Below are positions 1 through 8,736 of a DNA stretch of 30,738 nt, one piece after another. The stretch comes from an uncultured Bacteroidales bacterium. Lineage in GTDB: Bacteria > Bacteroidota > Bacteroidia > Bacteroidales > UBA932. Below the pieces are notes generated by a model. The model was not told the DNA's origin, did no database searches, and saw only the letters and a list, made by a program, of their open reading frames with translations. The translations under genes and the position numbers were made by a program. The number at the start of each line of letters is the position of its first letter. The first letter of the stretch is position 1. Location: contig CAMOGR010000219.1 of NCBI GenBank assembly GCA_946614205.1, positions 1-30,738 of the forward strand, in the 5' to 3' direction.

Positions 1-702
1 GGTGTTTCCGTATCCGCCGGTGGCAATGATTACGGCATGTGCGCCGAAGCGCTCTAGCTGGCCGGTAACAAGGTTGCGCGTGATGATGCCCTTGGCCTCT
101 CCGTTCACAACTACGAGGTCGAGCATCTCGTGCCTGGGATATGATTTTACCGTACCCATCGATATTTCTTTGTTAAGCGCTGCATAAGCACCGAGAAGCA
201 GTTGCTGACCGGTTTGGCCGCGGGCGTAGAAGGTACGGCTAACCTGCACGCCGCCGAAGGAACGGTTGGCAAGATATCCGCCGTATTCGCGGGCGAAGGG
301 GATACCCTGGGCAACGCACTGGTCGATAATGGCTGCACTCACCTCAGCAAGGCGATATACATTTGCCTCGCGGGCACGGTAGTCGCCGCCTTTGATAGTG
401 TCGTAGAAAAGTCTGTAGACTGAGTCGTTGTCGTTCTGGTAATTCTTGGCAGCGTTGATGCCTCCCTGTGCAGCAATTGAGTGGGCACGACGGGGTGAAT
501 CGCTGATACAGAATATCTTGACGTTGTATCCGAGCTCTCCGAGGGAGGCTGCTGCAGATGCTCCGCCAAGGCCGGTACCTACGACGATGATTTCAAGCTT
601 GCGCTTGTTGTTGGGACTCACGAGGTGGATTTCCGACTTGCGCTTTGTCCATTTCTGGGCTAAAGGCCCGTCGGGAATTTTGGAAGAAAATTTATCGGCC
701 AT
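1..702 (-). CDS. frdA: Fumarate reductase / succinate dehydrogenase flavoprotein subunit, N-terminal 234 residues (3' end outside window)
   Basis: This flavoprotein interconverts succinate and fumarate as the cytoplasmic subunit of membrane complex II. In anaerobic Bacteroidales it normally works as fumarate reductase. The minus-strand reading frame is open from ATG at 702 to the window edge. The N-terminus has a Rossmann FAD-binding motif GTGLGG at residues 42-47. The segment [13 protein letters not shown] follows, with His74 in the place of the histidine that carries covalent FAD in this family. The stretch [20 protein letters not shown] is typical of Bacteroidota FrdA/SdhA. The upstream neighbour is ruvB, 69 bp away, not the cytochrome b subunit gene that usually precedes frdA in Bacteroides; whether frdB follows cannot be seen. 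Identification is firm; the choice between frdA and sdhA as symbol is not. Confidence 0.93.
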   Translation of the reverse strand, partial: MADKFSSKIPDGPLAQKWTKRKSEIHLVSPNNKRKLEIIVVGTGLGGASAAASLGELGYNVKIFCISDSPRRAHSIAAQGGINAAKNYQNDNDSVYRLFYDTIKGGDYRAREANVYRLAEVSAAIIDQCVAQGIPFAREYGGYLANRSFGGVQVSRTFYARGQTGQQLLLGAYAALNKEISMGTVKSYPRHEMLDLVVVNGEAKGIITRNLVTGQLERFGAHAVIIATGGYGNT

Positions 703-738
703 CGTATTGTATTTAATATTGGTATTTCAAAAAGTTTG

Positions 739-769
739 CAATTTTAGTCATTTTTACGCACAACTCCAA
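739..769 (-). promoter_or_regulatory. Candidate promoter for frdA
   Basis: On the minus strand TTGG (766-769) is followed after 19 nt by TAAAATTG (739-746), close to the Bacteroidota consensus TTTG-N19-21-TAnnTTTG with one mismatch in each box. It lies between the ruvB stop and the frdA start, so it would allow frdA to be transcribed independently. Confidence 0.35.
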
Positions 770-771
770 CT

Positions 772-1794
772 TTATTCCGCAAACAGGGTACCTTCCTCAG
801 GCTGTTTTTCGAGACCGAGATGCCTGTAGGAAAGTTCAGTGGCAATACGTCCGCGCTGGGTACGGACAATGAATCCTTCCTTGATGAGGAAAGGTTCGTA
901 AACCTCCTCGAACGTTCCCTGGTCTTCTCCTATCGCGGTGGCGATGGTGTTGGCGCCCACAGGACCACCCTTGAAGGTATTGATGATGGTACGTAGAATC
1001 TTGTTGTCTATCGCATCGAGTCCACGGGTGTCAATATTCAGTTTGTCAAGGGCATACTTGCTTATTTTCAGGTCAATATGACCGTCGCCCATAACCTGGG
1101 CAAAGTCGCGCACACGCTTCAGCAGGCCGTTGGCGATTCGCGGGGTGCCGCGGCTTCGGAGAGCTATTTCACGGGCCGCATCGTCGTCTATCCCTATTTT
1201 AAGGATGACGGCGCTGCGCTTTACTATCTTTATAAGCTGGTCGGTATCGTAATACTCAAGCCCGCAGTTGATGCCGAAGCGCTCACGGAGGGGAGCCGTA
1301 AGAAGACCTGCACGGGTGGTGGCTCCTACAAGCGTGAAAGGATTGAGGGAAATGCGGACCGACCTGGCTCCGGGGCCTTTGTCTATCATTATGTCTATAA
1401 CATAATCTTCCATTGCGGAATAAAGGTATTCCTCCACTTCCGGGGAAAGGCGGTGAATTTCGTCGATGAAGAGCACGTCGCCTGTTTCAAGCGAAGTAAG
1501 CAAGCCTGCAAGGTCGCCCGGCCTGTCGAGAACAGGCCCTGACGTCACTTTCATGTTCACGCCCATCTCGTTGGCTATGATATGCGCGAGAGTGGTCTTG
1601 CCAAGACCGGGAGGGCCGTGGAACAGCGTATGGTCCAGCGCCTCGCCGCGCATCTTGGCGGCTTGTATGTAAATCCTGAGATTGGATACTATTTCGCCTT
1701 GTCCGGTGAAATCTTCGAGTTCGCGGGGTCTGATTATTCCGTCTAAATCCTTATCTTTGCCCTCGTTTGTATTGTGCGGGTTGAAGTCGGTCAT
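772..1794 (-). CDS. ruvB: Holliday junction branch-migration ATPase RuvB
   Basis: RuvB is the AAA+ motor that, loaded by RuvA, drives branch migration of Holliday junctions in recombination and repair. The 340-residue product has the usual family length. Visible motifs are Walker A GPPGLGKT (residues 60-67), Walker B FIDEIHRL (from residue 109, with Asp111-Glu112), the sensor segment [20 protein letters not shown] containing the arginine finger, and the C-terminal winged-helix region around [13 protein letters not shown]. The start ATG at 1794 gives the short acidic N-terminal tail seen in RuvB proteins. It is divergent from mfd across a 335-bp AT-rich gap and is followed by frdA on the same strand. 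ruvA and ruvC are not in the window, which is common in Bacteroidota. Confidence 0.98.
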   Translation of the reverse strand: MTDFNPHNTNEGKDKDLDGIIRPRELEDFTGQGEIVSNLRIYIQAAKMRGEALDHTLFHGPPGLGKTTLAHIIANEMGVNMKVTSGPVLDRPGDLAGLLTSLETGDVLFIDEIHRLSPEVEEYLYSAMEDYVIDIMIDKGPGARSVRISLNPFTLVGATTRAGLLTAPLRERFGINCGLEYYDTDQLIKIVKRSAVILKIGIDDDAAREIALRSRGTPRIANGLLKRVRDFAQVMGDGHIDLKISKYALDKLNIDTRGLDAIDNKILRTIINTFKGGPVGANTIATAIGEDQGTFEEVYEPFLIKEGFIVRTQRGRIATELSYRHLGLEKQPEEGTLFAE

Positions 1795-2044
1795 TCCGTT
1801 CGATTCTTTACAATTACAAATATAATTCTTTTTAAATTTATTTTGTTATTGTTATAATCTTCGGTTGAAATGTTAAAAACTAACTTCATCCATTGATTTT
1901 CAATAATTTAAATTTAAAAAGAGAGTTGAAAACTTTATTGGGTGACCTGGATTGAAATGTTGAATACTCCGGCACTTCGGATATAAACAGAAATACCCCG
2001 GGTTTATAAACAGACTTTTCAACATTGAAATAATTAGTAAATGT
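1795..2044. other. AT-rich divergent intergenic region with scattered DnaA-box-like nonamers
   Basis: This gene-free stretch between divergent ruvB and mfd is strongly AT-rich in its first half. It carries TTTTCAACA at 2016-2024 (plus). On the minus strand it has TTTTCAACT (1924-1932) and TATTCAACA (1958-1966). A further TTATCAACA on the minus strand lies at 2131-2139, inside the first codons of mfd. These resemble DnaA boxes (TTATCCACA) with one to three differences. The sequence ttgaaatgtt also occurs twice, at 1865 and 1953. The region must hold both promoters; an origin role is only a possibility. Confidence 0.25.
1817..1824 (-). promoter_or_regulatory. -7 promoter element for ruvB
   Basis: TATATTTG on the minus strand matches the Bacteroidota -7 consensus TAnnTTTG exactly and ends 22 bp upstream of the ruvB ATG. 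No good TTTG -33 box is seen about 20 nt further upstream, so the assignment rests on one box. Confidence 0.4.
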
Positions 2045-2115
2045 TAAAAAATAAGTTGCCCACTCACGGCTGCGTGGGCGCAGACGGTCTGCAAACCGTA
2101 GCAACTTATTTTTTA
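2045..2115 (+). promoter_or_regulatory. 71-nt structured inverted-repeat element in the mfd leader
   Basis: A perfect 15-bp inverted repeat joins TAAAAAATAAGTTGC (2045-2059) to its reverse complement at 2101-2115. The 41 bases between can fold into two further hairpins: CCAC/GTGG (2060-2063 with 2074-2077) and ACGGT/ACCGT (2084-2088 with 2095-2099, loop CTGCAA). The transcript would form a three-way junction ending 14 nt before the mfd ATG. It could be a leader attenuator, a bidirectional terminator with A/T-flanked stem, or a small mobile palindrome. The fold is read directly from the sequence; its function is inferred. Confidence 0.5.
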
Positions 2116-2129
2116 CCGTCAATATAAAG

Positions 2130-5100
2130 ATGTTGATAAACAGTAAATCTACATCGCTGCTTCGTGACAGGATATCTTCCGAAAAGGAAATATTCTGCCG
2201 TTCACTGTTCCTTTCTGCCAAGTGGTTCGTGGCCGTCGAAGCTGCTCCTGAAAGCATAAACTTCATAATACTACCCGATTCCGAATCAGCGGAATACTGT
2301 GCCTCAGACCTGTACAGCCTTACAGAGGGAGATACGGTCTTCTTTCTTCCATCTTCAGGAAAGAACATAGAACGCAGCAACTACAAATCTTCCCTCGGGG
2401 TGCAGCGGACAGCGGCGATAGAGAAGATTCTGTCTTATAAGTCGGGCAGACTTTTCATAGTCACTTATCCGGAGGCGCTCGAAGAACTCATTCCCGGCAG
2501 CAAGGAAATAAGCGATTCAGTATTCACTTTGTCGGCTGGAGATGAGATTTCTCACGATTCCCTGCAGGAGCGCCTGGTGAAAGAGGGATTCGAGAAGGTT
2601 GACTTTGTCTCCGCTCCCGGCCAGTATGCGATAAGGGGTTCCATAGTGGATGTTTTCTCATATTCCCGCAATTTTCCTTTCCGCATATCCTTCTGGGGAG
2701 ACGAGATAGAAAAGATTAACGTATTCGACTGCAACACCCAGCTGTCGAAGGAACAGGTGCAGTCTGCGGAGATTGTATCCGGAATAATCTCCGAAGGCAG
2801 TTCAGCGGAAAACAGCATACTCGAGACTCTTCCGCAGAATACCCTCATCTGGCTCGATTCTTCCGACATGTACCGGGAGAAAGATTTTTTCCAGCTGACG
2901 GAGCGGTATCGCAGGGTATTCATCGATACGCCCCTGTCGCGCCAGAACGAGGATACTGTCGACTTCGAAATAGCCCCGCAGCCGGTATTCAACAAGAATT
3001 TCGAACTCCTTACCGAGGATATACGCTCCAAAATAGAAGAGGGCTACAAGGTATTGATATTCGGGCAGAAGGCTAACCAGCTCGACCGTATCCAGTCCAT
3101 CCTGTCGCAGAACGGAGGACTTCTCCCTGAGTTCGTAAAGGGAAAGAATATCCACAACGGATTCATAGACAAGCAGGACAAGATATGCTGCTATACCGAC
3201 CATGAGATATTCGACCGTTTCCACCGTGTCAGCATACGCCGCAGCGTGGAAAAGACGGAGCAACTCACGATCAACGACCTAAACTCCTTCAATATAGGAG
3301 ACTACGTAGTCCATATCGACCATGGCGTGGGAGTTTTCGGCGGACTGGTGCGTCTGCGAGACGATTTCGGAAGGGTGAACGAAGTGGTAAAACTGACTTA
3401 CAAGGACGGCGACGTGGTATTCGTATCCGTACACGCCCTGCACAAGATATCCCGCTTCCGTTCCCGCGACGGCGAAGCACCGAAAATCAACAAGCTCGGC
3501 TCCAAGACATGGATGACCCTGAAGAGCAACGCCAAGTCGAGGGTAAAAGACATAGCGAAAGACTTGATACAGCTGTACGCACGCCGCAAGGCGTCCAAAG
3601 CCTATGCCTTTTCGCCCGATACATACCTGCAGGAGGAACTTGAATCTTCCTTCATGTACGAGGATACTCCGGACCAGGAACTTGCATCCAAGGCAGTAAA
3701 GCGGGACATGGAAGACACCTGTCCCATGGACCGTCTGGTCTGCGGAGACGTAGGTTTCGGAAAGACTGAAATAGCCATACGGGCTGCATTCAAGGCCGCC
3801 GTGGACGGCAAGCAGACAGCAGTGCTTGTTCCCACCACAATACTCGCACTTCAGCATTATACCACTTTCTCTGAGCGTCTGAAGAATCTTCCCTGCACCA
3901 TAGAATACGTTAGCCGCCTGCGCAGCGCAAAAGAAATCAGCGATATACGCAAACGGCTGGAAGAAGGTAAGATAGACATACTGATAGGCACTCATAAGAT
4001 ACTTTCAGATTCCTTCGTTTTCAAAGATTTGGGTCTGCTGATAATAGACGAAGAGCAGAAATTCGGAGTGGCTGCCAAGGAGAAACTCCGCAAGATGCGC
4101 TCCTCCGTCGATACCCTTACTCTTACGGCAACTCCGATCCCGAGGACCCTTCAGTTCTCGCTGCTCGGTGCCAGGGATCTCAGCATAATCAACACTCCTC
4201 CACCGAACCGCATTCCGGTGCAGACGGAAATAATCCTGTTCGACAAGGAAGAAATCCGCAGCATAATCAACTACGAACTCAATCGCGGCGGACAGATATT
4301 CTTCCTGCACAACAAGGTTGAGGAACTGCCTGCAATCTACGAAATACTCCACCGTCTCGTACCCGATATGAAAATCTGCGTGGCGCATGGCAAGATGGAA
4401 TCCAAAGAACTGGAAAACAGGATGTTGGAATTCATACGCGGCGACTACGACATGCTTCTGTGTACCACCATCGTAGAGAACGGGCTCGACATTCCCAATG
4501 CCAATACGATAATAATAAACCAGGCCCAGAACATAGGTCTGAGCGACCTGCACCAGCTGCGCGGCCGCGTCGGGCGCTCCAACCGCAAGGCTTTCTGTTA
4601 TCTGATAGTACCTCCGCTTACCACCCTTACCGACGATGCCCGCCGCAGGCTCAAGGCCATCGAGGAATTCAGCGACCTGGGCAGCGGATTCAACATAGCC
4701 ATGCAGGATCTCGACATCCGCGGAGCCGGCAACCTGCTTGGTGCCGAACAGAGCGGATTCATAACCGACATGGGATTCGAGACTTACCAGAAAATCCTGT
4801 CCGAGGCCATGGAGGAACTTGGAATAGAGGCCGGAATAATAACCCGCAGCGACCGGGGAGCCTTTACCGTCGACTGCACTGTCGAAACCGACCAGCAGGC
4901 CCTCATCCCCGACGGTTACATAGACATAACTGCTGAAAAGATAAGAATTTACAAGCAGCTCGACTCGCTTTCTTCAGACAAGGAGATAGACCTTTTCAAA
5001 GTGCAGCTGCAGGACCGTTTCGGCCATCTTCCTCCAGAGGTTGAAAATCTTTTCGATGTCGTAAAGATACGCAATGCCGGAGCGCGTCTTGGCTTCGAAA

Positions 5101-5315
5101 AGATCGTGGTCAAGAACGGAATGTTCATAGCATTCTTCATCGCCAACCAGATGTCCCCTTATTTCCAGTCAGACGTATTCTCCCGAGTGCTCGAAAGGGT
5201 GAACGGCGGGGTATACTCTCTGGAGGTAAAACAGAGTAAAGGAAGGCTCAAACTTTTCACCAGAAACGTTGATTCCCTGCAAAAAGCCCGGATAATACTT
5301 AGTAAGTTGGAATAA
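2130..5315 (+). CDS. mfd: Transcription-repair coupling factor Mfd
   Basis: Mfd is a DNA translocase that removes RNA polymerase stalled at lesions and recruits UvrA for nucleotide excision repair. The 1061-residue product begins with the UvrB-like domain that binds UvrA. The RNA-polymerase-interacting CarD-like domain starts near residue 388 (IGDYVVHIDHGVGVFGG). The superfamily 2 motor follows: Walker A GDVGFGKT (539-546), DEEQ box (640-643), TATPIPRTL, VENGLDIPNAN and QLRGRVGRS. After it comes the translocation motif segment DLDIRGAGNLLGAEQSGFI and a C-terminal TRCF domain. The length is slightly below the usual 1100-1150, mainly from a compact N-terminus. The start codon lies 14 nt after a strong inverted repeat, so expression may be controlled by leader structure. 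Identification is secure. Confidence 0.98.
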   Translation: MLINSKSTSLLRDRISSEKEIFCRSLFLSAKWFVAVEAAPESINFIILPDSESAEYCASDLYSLTEGDTVFFLPSSGKNIERSNYKSSLGVQRTAAIEKILSYKSGRLFIVTYPEALEELIPGSKEISDSVFTLSAGDEISHDSLQERLVKEGFEKVDFVSAPGQYAIRGSIVDVFSYSRNFPFRISFWGDEIEKINVFDCNTQLSKEQVQSAEIVSGIISEGSSAENSILETLPQNTLIWLDSSDMYREKDFFQLTERYRRVFIDTPLSRQNEDTVDFEIAPQPVFNKNFELLTEDIRSKIEEGYKVLIFGQKANQLDRIQSILSQNGGLLPEFVKGKNIHNGFIDKQDKICCYTDHEIFDRFHRVSIRRSVEKTEQLTINDLNSFNIGDYVVHIDHGVGVFGGLVRLRDDFGRVNEVVKLTYKDGDVVFVSVHALHKISRFRSRDGEAPKINKLGSKTWMTLKSNAKSRVKDIAKDLIQLYARRKASKAYAFSPDTYLQEELESSFMYEDTPDQELASKAVKRDMEDTCPMDRLVCGDVGFGKTEIAIRAAFKAAVDGKQTAVLVPTTILALQHYTTFSERLKNLPCTIEYVSRLRSAKEISDIRKRLEEGKIDILIGTHKILSDSFVFKDLGLLIIDEEQKFGVAAKEKLRKMRSSVDTLTLTATPIPRTLQFSLLGARDLSIINTPPPNRIPVQTEIILFDKEEIRSIINYELNRGGQIFFLHNKVEELPAIYEILHRLVPDMKICVAHGKMESKELENRMLEFIRGDYDMLLCTTIVENGLDIPNANTIIINQAQNIGLSDLHQLRGRVGRSNRKAFCYLIVPPLTTLTDDARRRLKAIEEFSDLGSGFNIAMQDLDIRGAGNLLGAEQSGFITDMGFETYQKILSEAMEELGIEAGIITRSDRGAFTVDCTVETDQQALIPDGYIDITAEKIRIYKQLDSLSSDKEIDLFKVQLQDRFGHLPPEVENLFDVVKIRNAGARLGFEKIVVKNGMFIAFFIANQMSPYFQSDVFSRVLERVNGGVYSLEVKQSKGRLKLFTRNVDSLQKARIILSKLE

Positions 5316-5321
5316 AATTCA

Positions 5322-5329
5322 TAAATTTG
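5322..5329 (+). promoter_or_regulatory. -7 promoter element for coaX and the envelope cluster
   Basis: TAAATTTG matches TAnnTTTG exactly, 22 bp before the coaX start and just after the mfd stop. No clear TTTG box is seen at the -33 position, so the strength is uncertain. Confidence 0.45.
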
Positions 5330-5351
5330 CAGGTTTGCAGATTGAAAGCAA

Positions 5352-6080
5352 ATGTCGAATCTGTTAGTGGTAATAGGAAACACTGCCGTTAAGGCAGCCT
5401 GGTCGGACGGCACCGTTCTCGGCAAGACCTTCCGTTACCAGGGCGAGAGGGTAATAGACTTCGTCACTTCACTCACAGTGCGGCAGGCCCCCCTTGCCAT
5501 GGCCGTGGTGTCGGTACGGGAAATCCTTCCCGAAGAGGAGAGCGCCCTCCTTGCCGCCTGTCCCAATCTGCTGCTTCTCGACAACACTCGTCCTGAAATT
5601 CTTTCCGAATACGTTTTCCCCGAATACCTTACCTACGACCGCATGTCGTCCCTGGTGGCTGCACGATACCTTTTCAAGGGCAAGGCCTGCACTGTATTCG
5701 ACCTCGGCACCACGCTCACGGTCGATTTCATGGACGGCGACGGCAACTATCTCGGAGGAAACATTTCCCTGGGCTGCCGCACCCGCTTCAAGGCTGTCAA
5801 CCGTTATTCCAGGGCACTCCCTTTGGTGAACATGCCGCCGCAGACGTCCTTTCCCGGGACATCCCTGCAGGGTTCGATAGAATCAGGAGTGATTTCAGGT
5901 ATAGAGTTTGAAATAGACGGCTACATCAGGTCCAATCCCGGGAACATTGTGATTTTCACGGGCGGCGACGCAAATTATTTTGCAACCCGGAGCAAAAACT
6001 CCGTATTTGTCGTCAGCAACCTCGGGCTGATGGGCCTTGCAATCATTACCGATGAATATGTCAGGAAAAACATTGAATAG
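5352..6080 (+). CDS. coaX: Type III pantothenate kinase CoaX
   Basis: CoaX phosphorylates pantothenate with ATP, the first committed step of coenzyme A synthesis, in the cytoplasm. The 242-residue length and ASKHA-fold motifs fit the family. They include IGNT (residues 8-11, phosphate-binding loop), TYDR (94-97, carrying the conserved Asp of the GxDR motif), DLGTTLTVD (117-125), LGGNISLG, GSIESGVISG and FTGGD near the end. One oddity: the first motif is normally DxGNT, and here the aspartate position is Val7, with GTA in the codon. The segment usually read GGxIxPG also lacks its proline. The gene may therefore be altered in activity, although its overall integrity and position argue for function. 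It opens a conserved-looking envelope gene cluster and overlaps the next gene. Confidence 0.88.
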   Translation: MSNLLVVIGNTAVKAAWSDGTVLGKTFRYQGERVIDFVTSLTVRQAPLAMAVVSVREILPEEESALLAACPNLLLLDNTRPEILSEYVFPEYLTYDRMSSLVAARYLFKGKACTVFDLGTTLTVDFMDGDGNYLGGNISLGCRTRFKAVNRYSRALPLVNMPPQTSFPGTSLQGSIESGVISGIEFEIDGYIRSNPGNIVIFTGGDANYFATRSKNSVFVVSNLGLMGLAIITDEYVRKNIE

Positions 6081-7380
6081 CCTCCTGTCGGCAATCTTTC
6101 TGCTGACTGCCGGCGGTCCGGGCCTCTTCGCCCAGACCTTCGGGAGCTATACTCCATACTCCATCTTCGGCGTCGGTGACCTTTCATCTCCCGGTACCGC
6201 CTACAACAAGAGCATGGGAGGAGTGGGAATAGCTTCCCGCAACCACCGTTTCCTCAATCCGGTCAATCCTGCCGCCGTAACCGCAAGGGATTCCCTCGCA
6301 TTCATGGCAGATTATTCCGTCCTGCAGGACAACAAACTCTTCCGCCAGGGAGACATGCGTTCAGCCTCCAATACCGCGAACATAGGCGACCTCATGATTT
6401 CCTTCCCCATCTGGAGGTCTTCCGCCATGATGGTGGGAATCATGCCTTTCAGCAGCACCGGTTACGGATATTCCTACGACGTCACCAATCCGGAAATAAT
6501 AGGACGTACCGGCAACATCAACTATTCAGCGAAGGGTCAGGGTACTATGTATCAGCTGTTTGCCGCCGCCGGAGTGACCTTCTGGCGCAGGCTGTCGCTG
6601 GGAGCCGAGTTCATTTATTTCTTCGGCAAGAACGAAAAGACATTCACCGAATCCTTCACTGACGACTCGTTCAACGGTGCGTCCAACGGCCATCTGCTCC
6701 AGCTCTCCGCTCCCGCCGGAAAGTTCGGACTGCAGTATGAGCAGCCTCTCGGCACCAAGGCGTCAGCAACGCTCGGAGCCACATACCGTACGGAGGCTAT
6801 AATCGGCGGTCACACAAAGACTTACCGTATGTCCGAAGGCACTGCTGCCTCGGATACTCTGTACTTCAATTCCGGAGTTCCCCAGGGGGTGCGGCTCGCA
6901 AGCGAAATCGGCGTCGGACTGAGTTTCCGTTATGCCGACAAATTCCAGGCGGAATTAGACTACACCCGTTCCGACTGGCGGGGCACAGGTCTCGACACCG
7001 CAGAAGGATTCACCGGCAACCTCACGGCCGGCCCCGGAATGTCCGTATTCACTACGTCCCTGTCGGAATCTTACCGCCTCGGATTCGAGTACATCCCCAA
7101 CCGCAACGACATCCGTTATTACTTGCGCAAGATAGCCTATCGCGCCGGCGCATACTGGAAAAACGAATATTACCTGCTCGACGGAGCCCCTGTAAATTCC
7201 TTTGGAATAACGCTCGGAGCCACCTTCCCGGTGTTCCGCTGGTACAACGGAATCACTTTTGGCATGGACTTTGGACAGAGAGGTTCCTTAAAGAACAATA
7301 TGATCCAGGAGAGATACATTAATTTCTCGGTCGGATTCAACTTATTCGACATCTGGTTCCAGAAGTTCGCGTACGATTAG
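6058..7380 (+). CDS. Outer-membrane beta-barrel protein (FadL/PorV-like appearance)
   Basis: This is a probable outer-membrane barrel of unknown substrate. The start at 6058 (or ATG at 6052) gives a signal peptide, with hydrophobic LLSAIFLLTAG and cleavage near LFAQ. The mature start SYTPYSIFGVGDLSSPGTAY, the glycine/aromatic-rich strands and repeated FGxxYEQPLG- or GLSFRYADKF-like segments are typical of Bacteroidota proteins annotated as OmpP1/FadL or PorV relatives. The C-terminal region has alternating hydrophobic strands (INFSVGFNLF). The reading frame overlaps the end of coaX by 23 bp, suggesting translational coupling. Downstream genes (TPR protein, LptC, PpiD) point to a role in envelope biogenesis or as a housekeeping porin. 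The precise family cannot be fixed by eye. Confidence 0.8.
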   Translation: MSGKTLNSLLSAIFLLTAGGPGLFAQTFGSYTPYSIFGVGDLSSPGTAYNKSMGGVGIASRNHRFLNPVNPAAVTARDSLAFMADYSVLQDNKLFRQGDMRSASNTANIGDLMISFPIWRSSAMMVGIMPFSSTGYGYSYDVTNPEIIGRTGNINYSAKGQGTMYQLFAAAGVTFWRRLSLGAEFIYFFGKNEKTFTESFTDDSFNGASNGHLLQLSAPAGKFGLQYEQPLGTKASATLGATYRTEAIIGGHTKTYRMSEGTAASDTLYFNSGVPQGVRLASEIGVGLSFRYADKFQAELDYTRSDWRGTGLDTAEGFTGNLTAGPGMSVFTTSLSESYRLGFEYIPNRNDIRYYLRKIAYRAGAYWKNEYYLLDGAPVNSFGITLGATFPVFRWYNGITFGMDFGQRGSLKNNMIQERYINFSVGFNLFDIWFQKFAYD

Positions 7381-7403
7381 TGTAACTGCAAAAACCGATA
7401 GAT

Positions 7404-8735
7404 ATGAAAAAAGTATTTTTAGCGGCTTTAAGCCTTTTGGTGGTTCTCCCCGCCGCACGCCTTTCCGCACAGGATATGAGCAAGTACGGTGAGAACGCAG
7501 AGGAGTGCGTGAAATATCTCTCCTATTACACCGAGTATTACAAACAGAAGAATTATGACGACGCCGTTCCCAACTGGCGTATGGCATACAAGCTGTGTCC
7601 TGCGACATGCAGCCAGAACCTGCTTATCCACGGTTCCGACCTTATATCCCGCCTCATAGCGAAGAACTCCAAGGACGCAGTCATGGTGGCAGGTCTCGTA
7701 GATACGCTCCTCACCCTGCAGGACCAGAGGGCAGAGCTGTATCCCAAGTATGCGGCCACCGCCCTCAACAACAAGGCCACCTATGCGGCCAAGTATCTGT
7801 CCAAGGACTCCAAGAGGGTTTACGGCATATACGAGGGTGTAATCGCATCCCTTGGCGACAAGACCAAGGCTTCCGTGTTGTTCAACGACTTCAAGTCGGC
7901 CGTCGACCTCTATGGCGAGGGCGCACTGGGCACCGAGGAAATCCTCAACCTGTACTCCCGCAACATAGAGATGCTTGATGCCATCGTCCCCGCTTCCGAT
8001 ATAGAGAAGAAGCAGATCGGCGATTTCCGCACCAACATAGAGAACCTGTTCATCTCCAGCAAGGTGGCCTCCTGCGACGACCTGCTCGCCCTCTTCGGCC
8101 CCCGTTACGAGGCTTCTCCCAACGACCTTGCCCTTGCCACCAACATCGTCAAGATGCTGTCCCTGGCAGATGACTGCAACGACAACGACCTCTTCCTGAA
8201 CGCCGTCACCACCATGTACAACCTGGAGCCTTCGGCAGCGGCAGCTTATTACCTGTACAAGCTGCACTCCTCCAAGGACAACGTCTCCGAGGCTGTCAAG
8301 TACATGCAGGAGGCAATCGACCGCGAGGACTCCGACGTCAAGCAGGATGCATCCTATCTGTACGAACTTGCGGTCTACAGCTTCAAGAACGGCCGTTCCG
8401 CTGCCGCATTCGAGGCTGCAAGCAAGGTTCCCGCAATGGATGAGGAACTCGCCGGCAAGGCCTACCTGCTCATAGGTACCATCTGGGGTTCCACTACCTG
8501 CGGCGGCGACGAGATTGCAAGGCGTGCACCTTACTGGGTGGCATGCGACTACATGAACAGGGCCAAGGCGGCAGATGCTTCCCTCACCGACGACGCCAAC
8601 CGCTATATCGGCCAGTACAGCAAGTACTTCCCTCCTGCAGCCGACGCGTTCATGTACGACATCACCAACGGCCAGACCTACACCGTCGTATGCGGCGGAA
8701 TGAGGGCCACCACCACCGTTCGTACGGTAAAATAG
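7404..8735 (+). CDS. Secreted tetratricopeptide-repeat protein
   Basis: The 443-residue product starts with a clear signal peptide (MKKVFLAALSLLVVLPAARL, cleavage around LSAQ), so it is expected in the periplasm. The mature protein is almost wholly helical, with TPR-like pairs such as NYDDAVPNWRMAYKLCPATC near the start and SSKDNVSEAVKYMQEAID and AVYSFKNGRSAAAFEAASKV in the second half. Such repeats bind other proteins. It lies 23 bp after the barrel gene and its stop is one base from the lptC start, so it is probably co-transcribed with both. A scaffold or assembly role in the outer membrane is inferred from context only. GC-rich codon use matches its neighbours. Confidence 0.82.
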   Translation: MKKVFLAALSLLVVLPAARLSAQDMSKYGENAEECVKYLSYYTEYYKQKNYDDAVPNWRMAYKLCPATCSQNLLIHGSDLISRLIAKNSKDAVMVAGLVDTLLTLQDQRAELYPKYAATALNNKATYAAKYLSKDSKRVYGIYEGVIASLGDKTKASVLFNDFKSAVDLYGEGALGTEEILNLYSRNIEMLDAIVPASDIEKKQIGDFRTNIENLFISSKVASCDDLLALFGPRYEASPNDLALATNIVKMLSLADDCNDNDLFLNAVTTMYNLEPSAAAAYYLYKLHSSKDNVSEAVKYMQEAIDREDSDVKQDASYLYELAVYSFKNGRSAAAFEAASKVPAMDEELAGKAYLLIGTIWGSTTCGGDEIARRAPYWVACDYMNRAKAADASLTDDANRYIGQYSKYFPPAADAFMYDITNGQTYTVVCGGMRATTTVRTVK

Positions 8736-8736
8736 C

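Noticed and set aside
2070..2099. tRNA-Cys-like D arm plus GCA anticodon arm inside the mfd leader element
   Set aside because: There is no T-arm, no acceptor stem and no room for them. The outer 15-bp inverted repeat gives a better fold.
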